Assembly: GCF_028682175.1 (NCBI RefSeq) | Contig: NZ_JANHKS010000025.1 | Coordinates: 22,610-86,609 of the forward strand | DNA from: Pseudomonas putida | Lineage (GTDB): Bacteria; Pseudomonadota; Gammaproteobacteria; Pseudomonadales; Pseudomonadaceae | Direction of reading: 5' to 3' | Length of the DNA stretch: 64,000 bases | Shown here: one piece after another, positions 25,788 through 34,490 of the stretch | How positions within the stretch are numbered: position 1 is the first letter of the stretch | Layout of the letters: the number at the start of each line of letters is the position of its first letter | Translations under genes and position numbers: made by a program | The notes under the pieces: generated by a model | Seen by the model: only the letters and a program-made list of their open reading frames with translations | What the model was told of the DNA's origin: nothing | Database searches by the model: none

Positions 25788-25906
25788 TGAAGGCGCAGGA
25801 TTGCCAGGTCAGGCATGAATATTCAGGAACCGGCTACCTGCACAGGGTTGCCGGTTTTTGGCATTGGGGCAGACGCGACCAGCGCTATCCGAAAAACCTC
25901 AGACAC

Positions 25907-25936
25907 AAAAAAACCGGCTCAAATCTGGCCGGTTCT
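25907..25936 (-). terminator. Terminator of tRNA-Leu
   Basis: Read on the minus strand, AACCGGC, a 9-nt loop and GCCGGTT are followed by TTTTTTT. It lies about 45 nt after the tRNA 3' end. Confidence 0.8.
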
Positions 25937-25978
25937 TTTCATCTTCAAGCGACGCAACCCCTTGAAGGTACTGCTGTC

Positions 25979-26063
25979 TGGTGCCCCGAGGGAGACTCGA
26001 ACTCCCACTCCTTTCGAAAACGGATTTTGAATCCGCCGCGTCTACCAATTCCGCCATCAGGGC
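25979..26063 (-). tRNA. tRNA-Leu (anticodon CAA)
   Basis: 85 nt on the minus strand including an encoded CCA. The acceptor GCCCTGA pairs with TCGGGGC. The anticodon loop is TTCAAAA, giving CAA. A long variable arm and the TTCGAGTC T-loop (GGAGTTCGAGTCTCC) mark a class II leucine tRNA. It reads UUG codons, which are rare in this GC-rich genome. It is upstream of and divergent from queA. Confidence 0.96.
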
Positions 26064-26170
26064 TTGTGGCGGCGGAGTATAGAGACGCGCCTACCGTTGG
26101 TCAATCATGTTTCATGGTCAATTTTGTGCTTTTCCGCTAAACTTCCCGGCCCTGCTAGACGAACCCCATC

Positions 26171-27241
26171 ATGCGTGTCGCCGACTTTACCTTCGAACTC
26201 CCTGATGCACTGATCGCTCGCCACCCTCTGGCCGAGCGTCGCAGCAGCCGCTTGCTGACCCTGGACGGGCCGAGCGGTGCGCTGGCACATCGCCAATTCG
26301 CTGATTTGCTGGAGCATTTGCGCCCCGGCGATCTCATGGTTTTCAACAATACCCGGGTGATTCCGGCGCGGCTGTTCGGGCAGAAAGCCTCGGGCGGCAA
26401 GCTGGAAATCCTGGTGGAACGGGTGCTGGATCAGCATCGCGTGCTGGCCCATGTGCGGTCGAGCAAGTCGCCGAAGGCGGGGTCGACGATCCTCATCGAT
26501 GGCGGTGGCGAGGCCGAGATGGTGGCGCGCCATGATGCGCTGTTCGAGCTGCGTTTTGCCGAGCCGGTGCTGCCGCTGCTCGAGCGCGTAGGGCATATGC
26601 CGTTGCCTCCTTATATAGACCGCCCGGATGACGACGCCGACCGCGAGCGCTACCAGACCGTGTACGCCCAGCGTGCCGGCGCGGTGGCGGCGCCGACGGC
26701 GGGGCTGCATTTCGACCAGGTGATGATGGAGGCGATTGCTGCCAAGGGCGTCGAGACGGCCTTTGTCACGCTGCACGTGGGCGCGGGGACGTTCCAGCCG
26801 GTGCGCGTCGAGCGCATCGAAGATCACCACATGCATAACGAGTGGCTGGAAGTCACTCAAGAGGTGGTCGATGCCGTGGCGGCGTGTCGCGCGCGCGGTG
26901 GCCGTGTGGTCGCGGTGGGCACCACCAGTGTGCGTTCGCTGGAAAGTGCGGCACGTGATGGCGTGCTCAAGGCGTTCAGCGGCGACACCGATATCTTCAT
27001 CTACCCGGGCCGTCCCTTCCATGTGGTCGATGCCCTGGTCACCAATTTCCATTTGCCTGAATCCACGCTGTTGATGCTGGTTTCAGCCTTCGCCGGTTAC
27101 CCGGAAACCATGGCGGCCTACGCGGCTGCGGTGGAGCACGGATACCGCTTCTTCAGTTACGGGGATGCCATGTTCATCACCCGCAATCCGGCGCCGACTG
27201 CACCTCAAGGATCAGATGCGGCCCCCGAGGATCTCGCATGA
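26171..27241 (+). CDS. queA: tRNA preQ1(34) S-adenosylmethionine ribosyltransferase-isomerase
   Basis: A 356-residue enzyme that transfers the ribosyl moiety of SAM to preQ1 in the tRNA wobble position, making epoxyqueuosine. Family motifs seen are FELPDALIARHPLAERRSSR at the N-terminus, FNNTRVIPARL, PTAGLHFD near 175, TLHVGAGTFQPV and NFHLPESTLLMLVSAFAG. Length is usual. It overlaps tgt by four bases (ATGA); the two act in succession on the same tRNAs. Confidence 0.97.
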   Translation: MRVADFTFELPDALIARHPLAERRSSRLLTLDGPSGALAHRQFADLLEHLRPGDLMVFNNTRVIPARLFGQKASGGKLEILVERVLDQHRVLAHVRSSKSPKAGSTILIDGGGEAEMVARHDALFELRFAEPVLPLLERVGHMPLPPYIDRPDDDADRERYQTVYAQRAGAVAAPTAGLHFDQVMMEAIAAKGVETAFVTLHVGAGTFQPVRVERIEDHHMHNEWLEVTQEVVDAVAACRARGGRVVAVGTTSVRSLESAARDGVLKAFSGDTDIFIYPGRPFHVVDALVTNFHLPESTLLMLVSAFAGYPETMAAYAAAVEHGYRFFSYGDAMFITRNPAPTAPQGSDAAPEDLA

Positions 27242-28371
27242 GTCGCACCTGTCGTATGTCGTTTGAGCTGCTGGCCACTGATGGCAAGGCTCGTCGTGGT
27301 CGTCTGACCTTTCCCCGTGGCACGGTCGAGACCCCGGCGTTCATGCCGGTCGGTACCTATGGCACGGTCAAGGGCATGCTGCCCCGTGATATCGAGGCCA
27401 TCGGCGCCGAGATCATCCTGGGCAACACCTTCCACCTGTGGCTGCGTCCTGGCACCGAGGTCATCAAGGCCCACGGCGACCTGCACGATTTCATGCAGTG
27501 GAAAGGCCCGATTCTGACCGACTCCGGTGGTTTCCAGGTGTTCAGCCTGGGCGCGATGCGCAAGATCAAGGAGGAGGGCGTGACCTTCGCCTCGCCGGTG
27601 GACGGCTCCAAGGTATTCATGGGGCCGGAAGAGTCGATGCAGGTCCAGCGTGACCTGGGCTCGGACATTGTGATGATCTTCGACGAATGCACCCCGTATC
27701 CGGCCGACGAAGACGTGGCGCGCACCTCCATGGAGCTGTCGCTGCGCTGGGCCAAGCGTTCGAAGATCGCCCATGGCGAAAACACCGCGGCACTATTCGG
27801 CATCGTTCAGGGCGGCATGCATGAAAACCTGCGCATGCGCTCGCTGGAAGGCTTGAGCGAGCTGGATTTCGACGGCCTGGCCATTGGCGGCCTGTCGGTG
27901 GGCGAGCCCAAGCACGAGATGATCAAGGTGCTCGATTACCTGCCTGGTCGCATGCCCGCTGACAAACCTCGTTACCTTATGGGTGTAGGCAAGCCTGAAG
28001 ACCTGGTTGAAGGTGTGCGCCGCGGAGTCGACATGTTCGACTGCGTGATGCCTACGCGCAACGCCCGCAACGGTCATCTGTTCATCGACACCGGTGTCCT
28101 GAAGATTCGTAATGCGTTCCATCGCCACGATGATTCGCCGCTGGATCCGACGTGCGATTGCTACACCTGCAAGAACTTCTCCCGCGCTTATCTGCATCAC
28201 CTGGACAAGTGCGGCGAAATGCTGGGGAGCATGCTCAATACGATCCACAATTTGCGGCATTACCAGCTGCTGATGGCTGGTTTGCGCGAGGCTATTCAAC
28301 AGGGTACATTGGCCGCCTTTGTCGATACGTTCTATGCCAAGCGCGGGCTTGCAACGCCGCCCCTGGATTGA
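27238..28371 (+). CDS. tgt: Queuine/preQ1 tRNA-ribosyltransferase
   Basis: A 377-residue TIM-barrel enzyme that exchanges guanine-34 for preQ1 in tRNAs with GUN anticodons. The catalytic Asp residues lie in DSGGFQVFSLG and FDECTPYP; zinc ligands are C-x-C-x2-C in CDCYTCKNFSRAYLHHL with a following His. ATG 27238 has GAGG at good spacing and is kept. The family start is more often MSFELLATDG (27256), so six extra residues are possible. It precedes yajC-secDF, a conserved order. Confidence 0.97.
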   Translation: MSRTCRMSFELLATDGKARRGRLTFPRGTVETPAFMPVGTYGTVKGMLPRDIEAIGAEIILGNTFHLWLRPGTEVIKAHGDLHDFMQWKGPILTDSGGFQVFSLGAMRKIKEEGVTFASPVDGSKVFMGPEESMQVQRDLGSDIVMIFDECTPYPADEDVARTSMELSLRWAKRSKIAHGENTAALFGIVQGGMHENLRMRSLEGLSELDFDGLAIGGLSVGEPKHEMIKVLDYLPGRMPADKPRYLMGVGKPEDLVEGVRRGVDMFDCVMPTRNARNGHLFIDTGVLKIRNAFHRHDDSPLDPTCDCYTCKNFSRAYLHHLDKCGEMLGSMLNTIHNLRHYQLLMAGLREAIQQGTLAAFVDTFYAKRGLATPPLD

Positions 28372-28423
28372 TTGACAGCCGGTCTATCCGCTTCTTATTA
28401 AAATTATGCAACTGGAGTGCTAA

Positions 28424-28762
28424 ATGAGCTTTTTCATTTCCAACGCCATGGCGGACGCAGCCGCGCCTGCCGCTGCGGGTCCGGCGGGTTCGGGTTTCGA
28501 GTGGATTTTCCTGGTCGGCTTCCTGGTCATCTTCTACCTGATGATCTGGCGTCCACAGGCCAAACGCGCCAAAGAGCAGAAGAATCTGCTGGGTAACTTG
28601 CAGAAGGGCGACGAAGTCGTTACTTCCGGCGGTATCGCGGGCAAGATCAACAAAGTGACTGACGATTTCGTGGTGATCGAAGTTTCCGACACTGTAGAAC
28701 TGAAGATCCAGAAGGGCGCCATCGCTGCCACCCTGCCCAAGGGCACCCTGAAAGCCATCTGA
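28424..28762 (+). CDS. yajC: Preprotein translocase subunit YajC
   Basis: A 112-residue inner-membrane protein associated with SecDF-YidC. One membrane segment (WIFLVGFLVIFYLMIW, residues 27-42) is followed by RPQAKRAKEQKNLLGNLQKGDEVVT and a small cytoplasmic domain. Length and motif are typical. A hairpin without a U-tract (GGGGCGC/GCGCCCC, 28784-28802) separates it from secD. Confidence 0.96.
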   Translation: MSFFISNAMADAAAPAAAGPAGSGFEWIFLVGFLVIFYLMIWRPQAKRAKEQKNLLGNLQKGDEVVTSGGIAGKINKVTDDFVVIEVSDTVELKIQKGAIAATLPKGTLKAI

Positions 28763-28824
28763 TTCCAGTCTTTTACCAATCGACGGGGCGCGCAAGGCGC
28801 CCCGCGTTATAAGCAGGCGGCGTG

Positions 28825-30693
28825 ATGTTGAACAAATACCCACTGTGGAAATACTTCCTGATCCTGGTCGTACTGGGCATCGGCTTTATTTATTCCGCAC
28901 CCAATCTCTACCCTGACGACCCGGCCATCCAGGTCAGCGGCGCAAGCACTGCGTTGCAGGTCAATCAGGCGGATCTGGATCGCGTAAGCAAGGCGCTTAC
29001 CGATGCTGGCATCGCGGTCAAGGGCGCGTCTCTGGCCGAGAATGGCAAGGGCGGTTTGTTGCGTCTGACCAAACAGGAAGACCAGCTGCCCGCCAAGGAT
29101 GTTGCGCGCAAGGCGCTGGGTGACGACTACGTCGTTGCGCTGAACCTGGCACAGACCACGCCGAAGTGGCTGCGCAACGTGGGCGCAAGCCCGATGAAAC
29201 TGGGTCTCGACCTCTCCGGTGGTGTGCACTTCCTGCTGGAAGTCGACATGGAGAAGGCACTCAGTGCGCGTCTGAACGTCTACGAAGGCGAAGTCAAAAG
29301 CCTGCTGCGCAAGGAAAAACTGCGTTATCGCAGCCTGCCGCAGGATGGCAATGCCATTCAACTGGGCTTCAGCGACACCGATTCCCGCGAGCAGGCCCGT
29401 AGCCTGATCCGCAAGGATTACAGCGATTTCGACATCACCACCAGCGAGCGTGGCGAGATGCCGATCCTGCGTCTGGCCATGACCCAGGCCAAGATCGCCG
29501 AGATTCGCGAATATTCGATCAAGCAGAACCTGACCACGGTGCGTAACCGTGTCAACGAACTGGGCGTGGCCGAGCCACTGGTTCAGCGCCAGGGTGCCAA
29601 CCGCATCGTGGTCGAGCTGCCAGGCGTGCAGGACACTGCCGAAGCCAAGCGTATCCTGGGCAAGACCGCCAACCTTGAGTTCCGTCTGGGTGCAGGCCCC
29701 GATGACACCAAGGCCACCACTGAAATGTTCGAGTTCCGCGAAGGCGGTCGTCCGGCTGCAGCGGTAGAGCGTGGCCTGATCATCACCGGTGACCAGGTCA
29801 CCGACGCCAAGGCCGGCTTTGACGAGCACGGTCGCCCGCAGGTGAACATCAAGCTTGACGGCCACGGTGGTGACCTGATGAGCCGCGCCACCCGCGCCAA
29901 CGTCGGTCGCAGCATGGCGGTGATCTTCATCGAGCAGCGTCCGCAGACCACCTACGTCAAGCAGATGGTCGACGGCGTCGAGAAAGACGTGCCGGTGCAG
30001 ACCTTCAAGGAAGACAAGAAGATCATCAGCCTGGCGACCATCCAGTCGCCGCTGGGTGCGCAGTTCCGCATCACCGGCCTGAACGGCCAGGGCGAATCGT
30101 CGGAACTGGCACTGCTGCTGCGTGCCGGTGGTCTGGCCGCTCCCATGTACTTCGCTGAAGAGCGCACCATTGGCCCGAGCCTGGGTGCCGACAACATCAC
30201 CAAGGGTGTCGACGCTTCCCTGTGGGGCATGCTGTTCGTCTCGCTGTTCATCCTCGCCATCTACCGTTTCTTCGGCCTGATCGCGACCGTGGCACTGGCC
30301 TTCAACATGGTCATGCTGCTGGCGCTGATGTCGATCCTGGGTGCCACGCTGACCCTGCCGGGTATCGCCGGTATCGTGTTGACGATGGGTATGGCGGTGG
30401 ACGCCAACGTGCTGATCTTCTCGCGTATACGTGAGGAGCTGGCCAATGGCATGACCGTGCAACGTGCGATCAACGAAGGTTTCGACCGCGCCTACACCGC
30501 GATTCTCGACGCCAACCTGACCTCGCTCCTGGTCGGCGGCATTCTCTACGCCATGGGCACCGGCCCGGTCAAAGGCTTCGCCGTGACCATGTCGCTCGGT
30601 ATCTTTACCTCGATGTTCACGGCCATCATGGTGACCCGCGCAATGGTCAACCTGATTTATGGCGGCCGTGACGTCAAGAAGCTGTGGATCTAA
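28825..30693 (+). CDS. secD: Protein translocase subunit SecD
   Basis: A 622-residue inner-membrane RND-family protein that uses proton-motive force to complete secretion. A first membrane segment is followed by a large periplasmic region (P1 head and base) containing GLDLSGGVHFLLEVD. A cluster of five membrane segments near the end includes the motif GMAVDANVLIFSRIREEL, with the proton-relay Asp. ATG 28825 is preferred to GTG 28822. It is 9 nt before secF. Confidence 0.97.
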   Translation: MLNKYPLWKYFLILVVLGIGFIYSAPNLYPDDPAIQVSGASTALQVNQADLDRVSKALTDAGIAVKGASLAENGKGGLLRLTKQEDQLPAKDVARKALGDDYVVALNLAQTTPKWLRNVGASPMKLGLDLSGGVHFLLEVDMEKALSARLNVYEGEVKSLLRKEKLRYRSLPQDGNAIQLGFSDTDSREQARSLIRKDYSDFDITTSERGEMPILRLAMTQAKIAEIREYSIKQNLTTVRNRVNELGVAEPLVQRQGANRIVVELPGVQDTAEAKRILGKTANLEFRLGAGPDDTKATTEMFEFREGGRPAAAVERGLIITGDQVTDAKAGFDEHGRPQVNIKLDGHGGDLMSRATRANVGRSMAVIFIEQRPQTTYVKQMVDGVEKDVPVQTFKEDKKIISLATIQSPLGAQFRITGLNGQGESSELALLLRAGGLAAPMYFAEERTIGPSLGADNITKGVDASLWGMLFVSLFILAIYRFFGLIATVALAFNMVMLLALMSILGATLTLPGIAGIVLTMGMAVDANVLIFSRIREELANGMTVQRAINEGFDRAYTAILDANLTSLLVGGILYAMGTGPVKGFAVTMSLGIFTSMFTAIMVTRAMVNLIYGGRDVKKLWI

Positions 30694-30702
30694 GGGGCTG
30701 CC

Positions 30703-31614
30703 ATGAAACGTACAATCAACTTCATGGGCGTTCGCAACGTTGCGTTCGCCCTGACCATGCTCCTGACCGCGCTGGCGTTGTTCAGCTGGTTCCACAAGGG
30801 GCTGAACTTCGGCCTGGATTTTACCGGCGGTACGCTGATCGAGCTGACCTACGAGCGTCCTGCCGATCTTGGCAAGGTGCGTGACGAGCTGACCAATGCC
30901 GGTTACCACGAGGCAATCGTGCAGAGCTTCGGCGCGACCACCGATCTGTTGGTGCGCATGCCGGGTGAAGACCCGCAACTGGGCGCACAGGTAGCCGACG
31001 CACTGCGCAAGACCGGTGCCGATAACCCGGCCACGGTCAAGCGCGTCGAGTTCGTCGGCCCGCAGGTGGGTGAAGAGCTGCGCGACCAGGGCGGTATCGG
31101 CATGTTGCTGGCACTGGGCGGCGTTCTGATCTACCTGGCATTCCGCTTCCAGTGGAAGTTTGCCGTGGGCGCGATCGTTTCCCTGATCCACGACGTGGTC
31201 GTGACCATGGGTATCCTGTCGTTCTTCCAGATCACCTTCGACCTGACGGTGCTGGCGGCGGTCCTGGCGATCATCGGTTACTCGCTCAACGACACCATCG
31301 TGGTATTCGACAGGGTTCGCGAGAACTTCCGTCTGCTGCGCAAGGCTTCGCTGATCGAGAACATCAACATCTCCACCACCCAGACCCTGCTGCGTACCAT
31401 CGCCACGTCGGTGTCCACGCTGCTGGCTATCGGCGCGCTGTGGATCTTCGGCGGCGACAGCCTGCACGGTTTCTCGGTGGCGCTGTTCATCGGCGTCATG
31501 GCCGGTACCTACTCCTCGATCTACATCGCCAACGTGGTGCTGATCTGGCTGAACCTGCGTACCGAAGACCTGCTGCCACCGGTTGCAGCCGAGCAGGTGG
31601 ATGATCGTCCATAA
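30703..31614 (+). CDS. secF: Protein translocase subunit SecF
   Basis: A 303-residue partner of SecD in the inner membrane. The N-terminal segment leads into GLDFTGGTLIELTYE (periplasmic P4 domain). Five membrane segments follow, with GYSLNDTIVVFDRVREN carrying the conserved Asp and Arg. AGGGG precedes the ATG. A rho-independent terminator closes the queA-tgt-yajC-secDF cluster 30 nt downstream. Confidence 0.97.
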   Translation: MKRTINFMGVRNVAFALTMLLTALALFSWFHKGLNFGLDFTGGTLIELTYERPADLGKVRDELTNAGYHEAIVQSFGATTDLLVRMPGEDPQLGAQVADALRKTGADNPATVKRVEFVGPQVGEELRDQGGIGMLLALGGVLIYLAFRFQWKFAVGAIVSLIHDVVVTMGILSFFQITFDLTVLAAVLAIIGYSLNDTIVVFDRVRENFRLLRKASLIENINISTTQTLLRTIATSVSTLLAIGALWIFGGDSLHGFSVALFIGVMAGTYSSIYIANVVLIWLNLRTEDLLPPVAAEQVDDRP

Positions 31615-31643
31615 CGATTTGATCTGACCGGTCGTCACGTTAG

Positions 31644-31674
31644 AAGGCGCGAGTTTGAACTCGCGCCTTTTTTT
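31644..31674 (+). terminator. Terminator after secF
   Basis: AAGGCGCGAGTTTGAACTCG continues to a perfect stem of nine pairs, followed by seven T residues. Confidence 0.88.
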
Positions 31675-31732
31675 GTGCTCCAAGGCTGGGAGTAGCGTAA
31701 GAAATTGCGCTGAAAATGGTCAGGAGGTTCAC

Positions 31733-32278
31733 GTGAACAAATCGTTGCTAGTTGGTGCTGTATTGGGCGCTGTCGGTGTGACTGCCGGTGGGGCTTTGGC
31801 CACCTATAGCCTCGTTAAAAACAACGGCCCTGAATATGCCGACGTGCTGGCCGTCGAGCCTGTAAAAGAACAGATCAAGACCCCTCGTGAAGTGTGCAAG
31901 GACGTCGCGGTGACCCATCGCGCCCCGGTCAAGGACCAGCACCAGATCGTCGGTACAGTTGTCGGTGCCCTGGCAGGTGGCCTGCTCGGTAACCAGGTGG
32001 GTGGCGGTAACGGCAAGAAGATCGCCACCGTGGCCGGTGCGGTCGGCGGCGGCTACGCCGGCAACAAGGTGCAGGAAGGCATGCAGAACCGCGATACCTA
32101 CACCACCACCGAAACCCGTTGCAACACGGTCAACGACATCAGCGACAAGGTCGTGGGCTACAACGTGAAGTACAAGCTGAACGACAAGGTCGGCCAGGTG
32201 CGTATGGATCGCGATCCGGGCAGCCAGATTCCGGTCAACAAAGACGGTCAGCTGGAATTGAGCCAGGCCGGTCAGTAA
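31733..32278 (+). CDS. Glycine-zipper 2TM-domain lipoprotein-like envelope protein
   Basis: A 181-residue protein starting at GTG 31733 with AGGAGG at ideal spacing; the upstream extension lacks signal-peptide character. The N-terminus is a hydrophobic segment (LLVGAVLGAVGVTAGGALATY) that anchors or exports it. Residues 76-110 form a glycine-zipper 2TM domain (IVGTVVGALAGGLLGNQVGGG and GAVGGGYAGNKVQ), like SlyB/RickA-type 17-kDa antigen families. Two Cys (EVCKD, TRCNT) could pair. Role in the envelope is unknown. Confidence 0.85.
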   Translation: MNKSLLVGAVLGAVGVTAGGALATYSLVKNNGPEYADVLAVEPVKEQIKTPREVCKDVAVTHRAPVKDQHQIVGTVVGALAGGLLGNQVGGGNGKKIATVAGAVGGGYAGNKVQEGMQNRDTYTTTETRCNTVNDISDKVVGYNVKYKLNDKVGQVRMDRDPGSQIPVNKDGQLELSQAGQ

Positions 32279-32296
32279 GTTTCGGTCGGCTCCCCA

Positions 32297-32328
32297 AAAA
32301 CGCCCCTCACGCAGGGGCGTTTTTTTTG
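32297..32328 (+). terminator. Terminator after the glycine-zipper gene
   Basis: AAAACGCCCCTCACGCAGGG continues as a stem with the arm ACGCCCCT paired to AGGGGCGT, followed by eight T residues. Confidence 0.88.
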
Positions 32329-32342
32329 GCCCATCCGGCCAT

Positions 32343-33006
32343 CCCGTAGGAGCGCGCTTGCCCGCGAATGGCCGGTACATCCGATGGCGATGTGTCGGAT
32401 GCACCACCGCCGTCGCGGGCAAGCGCGCTCCTACAGGGAGTGAGTCCAGTTTCTCCGGCATACCCGAAAAAGACACGCTTCGTCCGTCACAGCAAGACCT
32501 GTAGGAGTGAGCTTGCTCGCGATATGGCCAGTACATTCGATCGAGATGTGCCGGATGCAACACCGTTATCGCGAGCAAGCTCACTCCTACAGGAATGGGG
32601 GAATCGCTTTCTGCGCCATACACGGCACGGTAGGAGCGCGCTTGCCCGCGAATGGCCGGTACATCCGATGGATATGCGTCGGATGCACCACCGCCGTCGC
32701 GGGCAAGCGCGCTCCTACAGGGAGTGAATCCAGTTTCTCCGGCATACCCGAAAAAGACACGCCTCGTCCGTCACAGCAAGACCTGTAGGAGTGAGCTTGC
32801 TCGCGATACGGCCAGTACATTCGATCGAGATGTGCCGGATGCAACACCGTCATCGCGAGCAAGCTCACTCCTACAGGAATGGGGGAATCGCTTTCTGCGC
32901 CATACACGGCACGGTAGGAGCGCGCTTGCCCGCGAATGGCCGGTACATTCGATGGCGATGTGTCGGATGCGCCACCGCCGTCGCGGGCAAGCGCGCTCCT
33001 ACAGGT
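32343..33006. repeat. 284-bp tandem repeat made of alternating REPINs
   Basis: Five inverted REP pairs alternate in the order A-B-A-B-A: A at 32343-32438, 32629-32722 and 32913-33005 (GTAGGAGCGCGCTTGCCCGC arms), B at 32498-32593 and 32782-32877 (GTAGGAGTGAGCTTGCTCGC arms). The shift from each element to its next copy is exactly 284 bp, and linkers are nearly identical between copies. About 2.3 units are present. The 33007-33181 remainder is the AT-rich upstream region of the porin gene. Confidence 0.92.
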
Positions 33007-33181
33007 TTGGAGGAAAATACATTCCTGCGCCATACCGCGGAATTACCTCTATATCTAAAACGTATTCAACCGGTACTAACTATATATTTTTTATTTGAAT
33101 TCTCGCCGCGTAAGCTTTTTGCAGGTGGTCATCCACCTGACAAAACCAATAAAAAACAGCTACGCCACGCGGGAAACAATA

Positions 33182-34426
33182 ATGCAAAAAAGCCCTGTAT
33201 CTCTTGGCCTCACGTCTGCTGCCGCCCTTGGGTTGAGCCTCACTTTTCCAGGTTTTGCCGAAGCCGATTTCCTGGAGGACAGCAAGGCCGACCTCGAATT
33301 TCGCAACTTCTATTTCAACAGCGATTACCGCCAGGACAACGCCAGCCAGTCCAGGCGCGATGAATGGGCCCAGGGCCTGATCCTCAACTACGAATCCGGT
33401 TTCACCGAAGGCACGGTAGGTTTCGGGGTGGACGCCGTCGGGCTGTTCGGCCTCAAACTCGACTCGGGCCCCGAGCGCCGCAACTCCGGCCTGCTGCCGG
33501 TGGGCGATGAGAAGGCCCCGGATGACTATGGACGCGCCGGTGTAACCGCCAAGGCGCGGATTTCCAAAAGCGTGCTGCGGGTCGGCACGCTGATGCCGAA
33601 ATTGCCTACGGTCCTGCCCAACGATGGACGACTGCTGCCGCAGACCTTTCGTGGCGCGCAGGTGACATCCAAAGACATCACCGACATGACCCTCAATGTC
33701 GGGCGCCTCACCAGCAACAGTGAACGCAACGACAGTGGCCACGAGGACATCGAGGCTGAAGGGAAGGGCATCAAGGGCGGGCGGCCCAGCGACAAGTTCG
33801 ATTTCGCCAGCGCCAGCTACAGCTGGACCAAGGGACTGACTACTTCCTACAACTACGGCGGACTTGAGAACAACTACAAGCAGCACATCGTGACGCTGCT
33901 GCACAATTTCCCCCTGAGCGAGTCGCAGTCGATCAAGAGTGACCTGCGCTATGCGCGCTCGCTCAAGGACGGCAATACCAACGTCGACAACACCGCCATC
34001 GGCGCGCGTTTCACCTACAGCGTGCTCGGCCATGGTTTTGGTGTGGCCTATCAGAAGATGAGCGGCGACACAGGGTTTCCGCACTTGGCGGGAACCGACT
34101 CCTTCCTCGTCAACTACGTGATGATCTCCCCCGATTTCGCCAACCCCGAAGAGCGTTCGTGGCAAGCCCGCTACGACTATGACTTCGCGGCGGCCGGTCT
34201 GCCGGGGCTGACCTTCATGACCCGTTACCTGCAGGGCGACAACTTTGCCCGTGGCGCCAAAGAAGGCACCGAGTGGGAACGCAATACCGACATCGCCTAT
34301 GTGTTCCAGAGCGGCGCGCTGAAGAACCTCGAACTCAGGTGGCGCAACGGCACTTACCGCAGCAATGGCGGCAACGACATCGACCAGAACCGCGTCATCG
34401 TCAGTTACACGCTGCCGTTGCTCTGA
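33182..34426 (+). CDS. OprD-family outer-membrane porin
   Basis: A 414-residue outer-membrane channel. The signal peptide ends near FAEA (28), then the typical OprD beginning DFLEDSKADLEFRNFYFN. Strand signatures include DEWAQGLILNYESGFTEG and GVDAVGLFGLKLDSG. The C-terminus ends in hydrophobic strand VIVSYTLPLL. Family members take up amino acids, peptides or aromatic and tricarboxylic acids. The ATG at 33182 is the only start giving a signal peptide. It is 64 nt upstream of an exported lyase, so it may admit that enzyme's substrate (inference). Confidence 0.9.
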   Translation: MQKSPVSLGLTSAAALGLSLTFPGFAEADFLEDSKADLEFRNFYFNSDYRQDNASQSRRDEWAQGLILNYESGFTEGTVGFGVDAVGLFGLKLDSGPERRNSGLLPVGDEKAPDDYGRAGVTAKARISKSVLRVGTLMPKLPTVLPNDGRLLPQTFRGAQVTSKDITDMTLNVGRLTSNSERNDSGHEDIEAEGKGIKGGRPSDKFDFASASYSWTKGLTTSYNYGGLENNYKQHIVTLLHNFPLSESQSIKSDLRYARSLKDGNTNVDNTAIGARFTYSVLGHGFGVAYQKMSGDTGFPHLAGTDSFLVNYVMISPDFANPEERSWQARYDYDFAAAGLPGLTFMTRYLQGDNFARGAKEGTEWERNTDIAYVFQSGALKNLELRWRNGTYRSNGGNDIDQNRVIVSYTLPLL

Positions 34427-34490
34427 GTCGCACCTGTGAACACTTTTCCTCAATCGCTCACCCTCGGCTGTTGCCGCAACGGAGCCTGAA

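Noticed and set aside
28807..31683. 958-codon open frame antisense to secD and secF
   Set aside because: Covers two certain genes on the other strand; composition is that of an antisense shadow.
32343..33006. CRISPR array
   Set aside because: Repeats are inverted pairs with nearly identical linkers and a 284-bp period, with no unique spacers or cas genes; they are REPINs.
32368..33363. Several open frames of 90-190 codons with Arg/His-rich repeats
   Set aside because: They are translations of the REPIN array.
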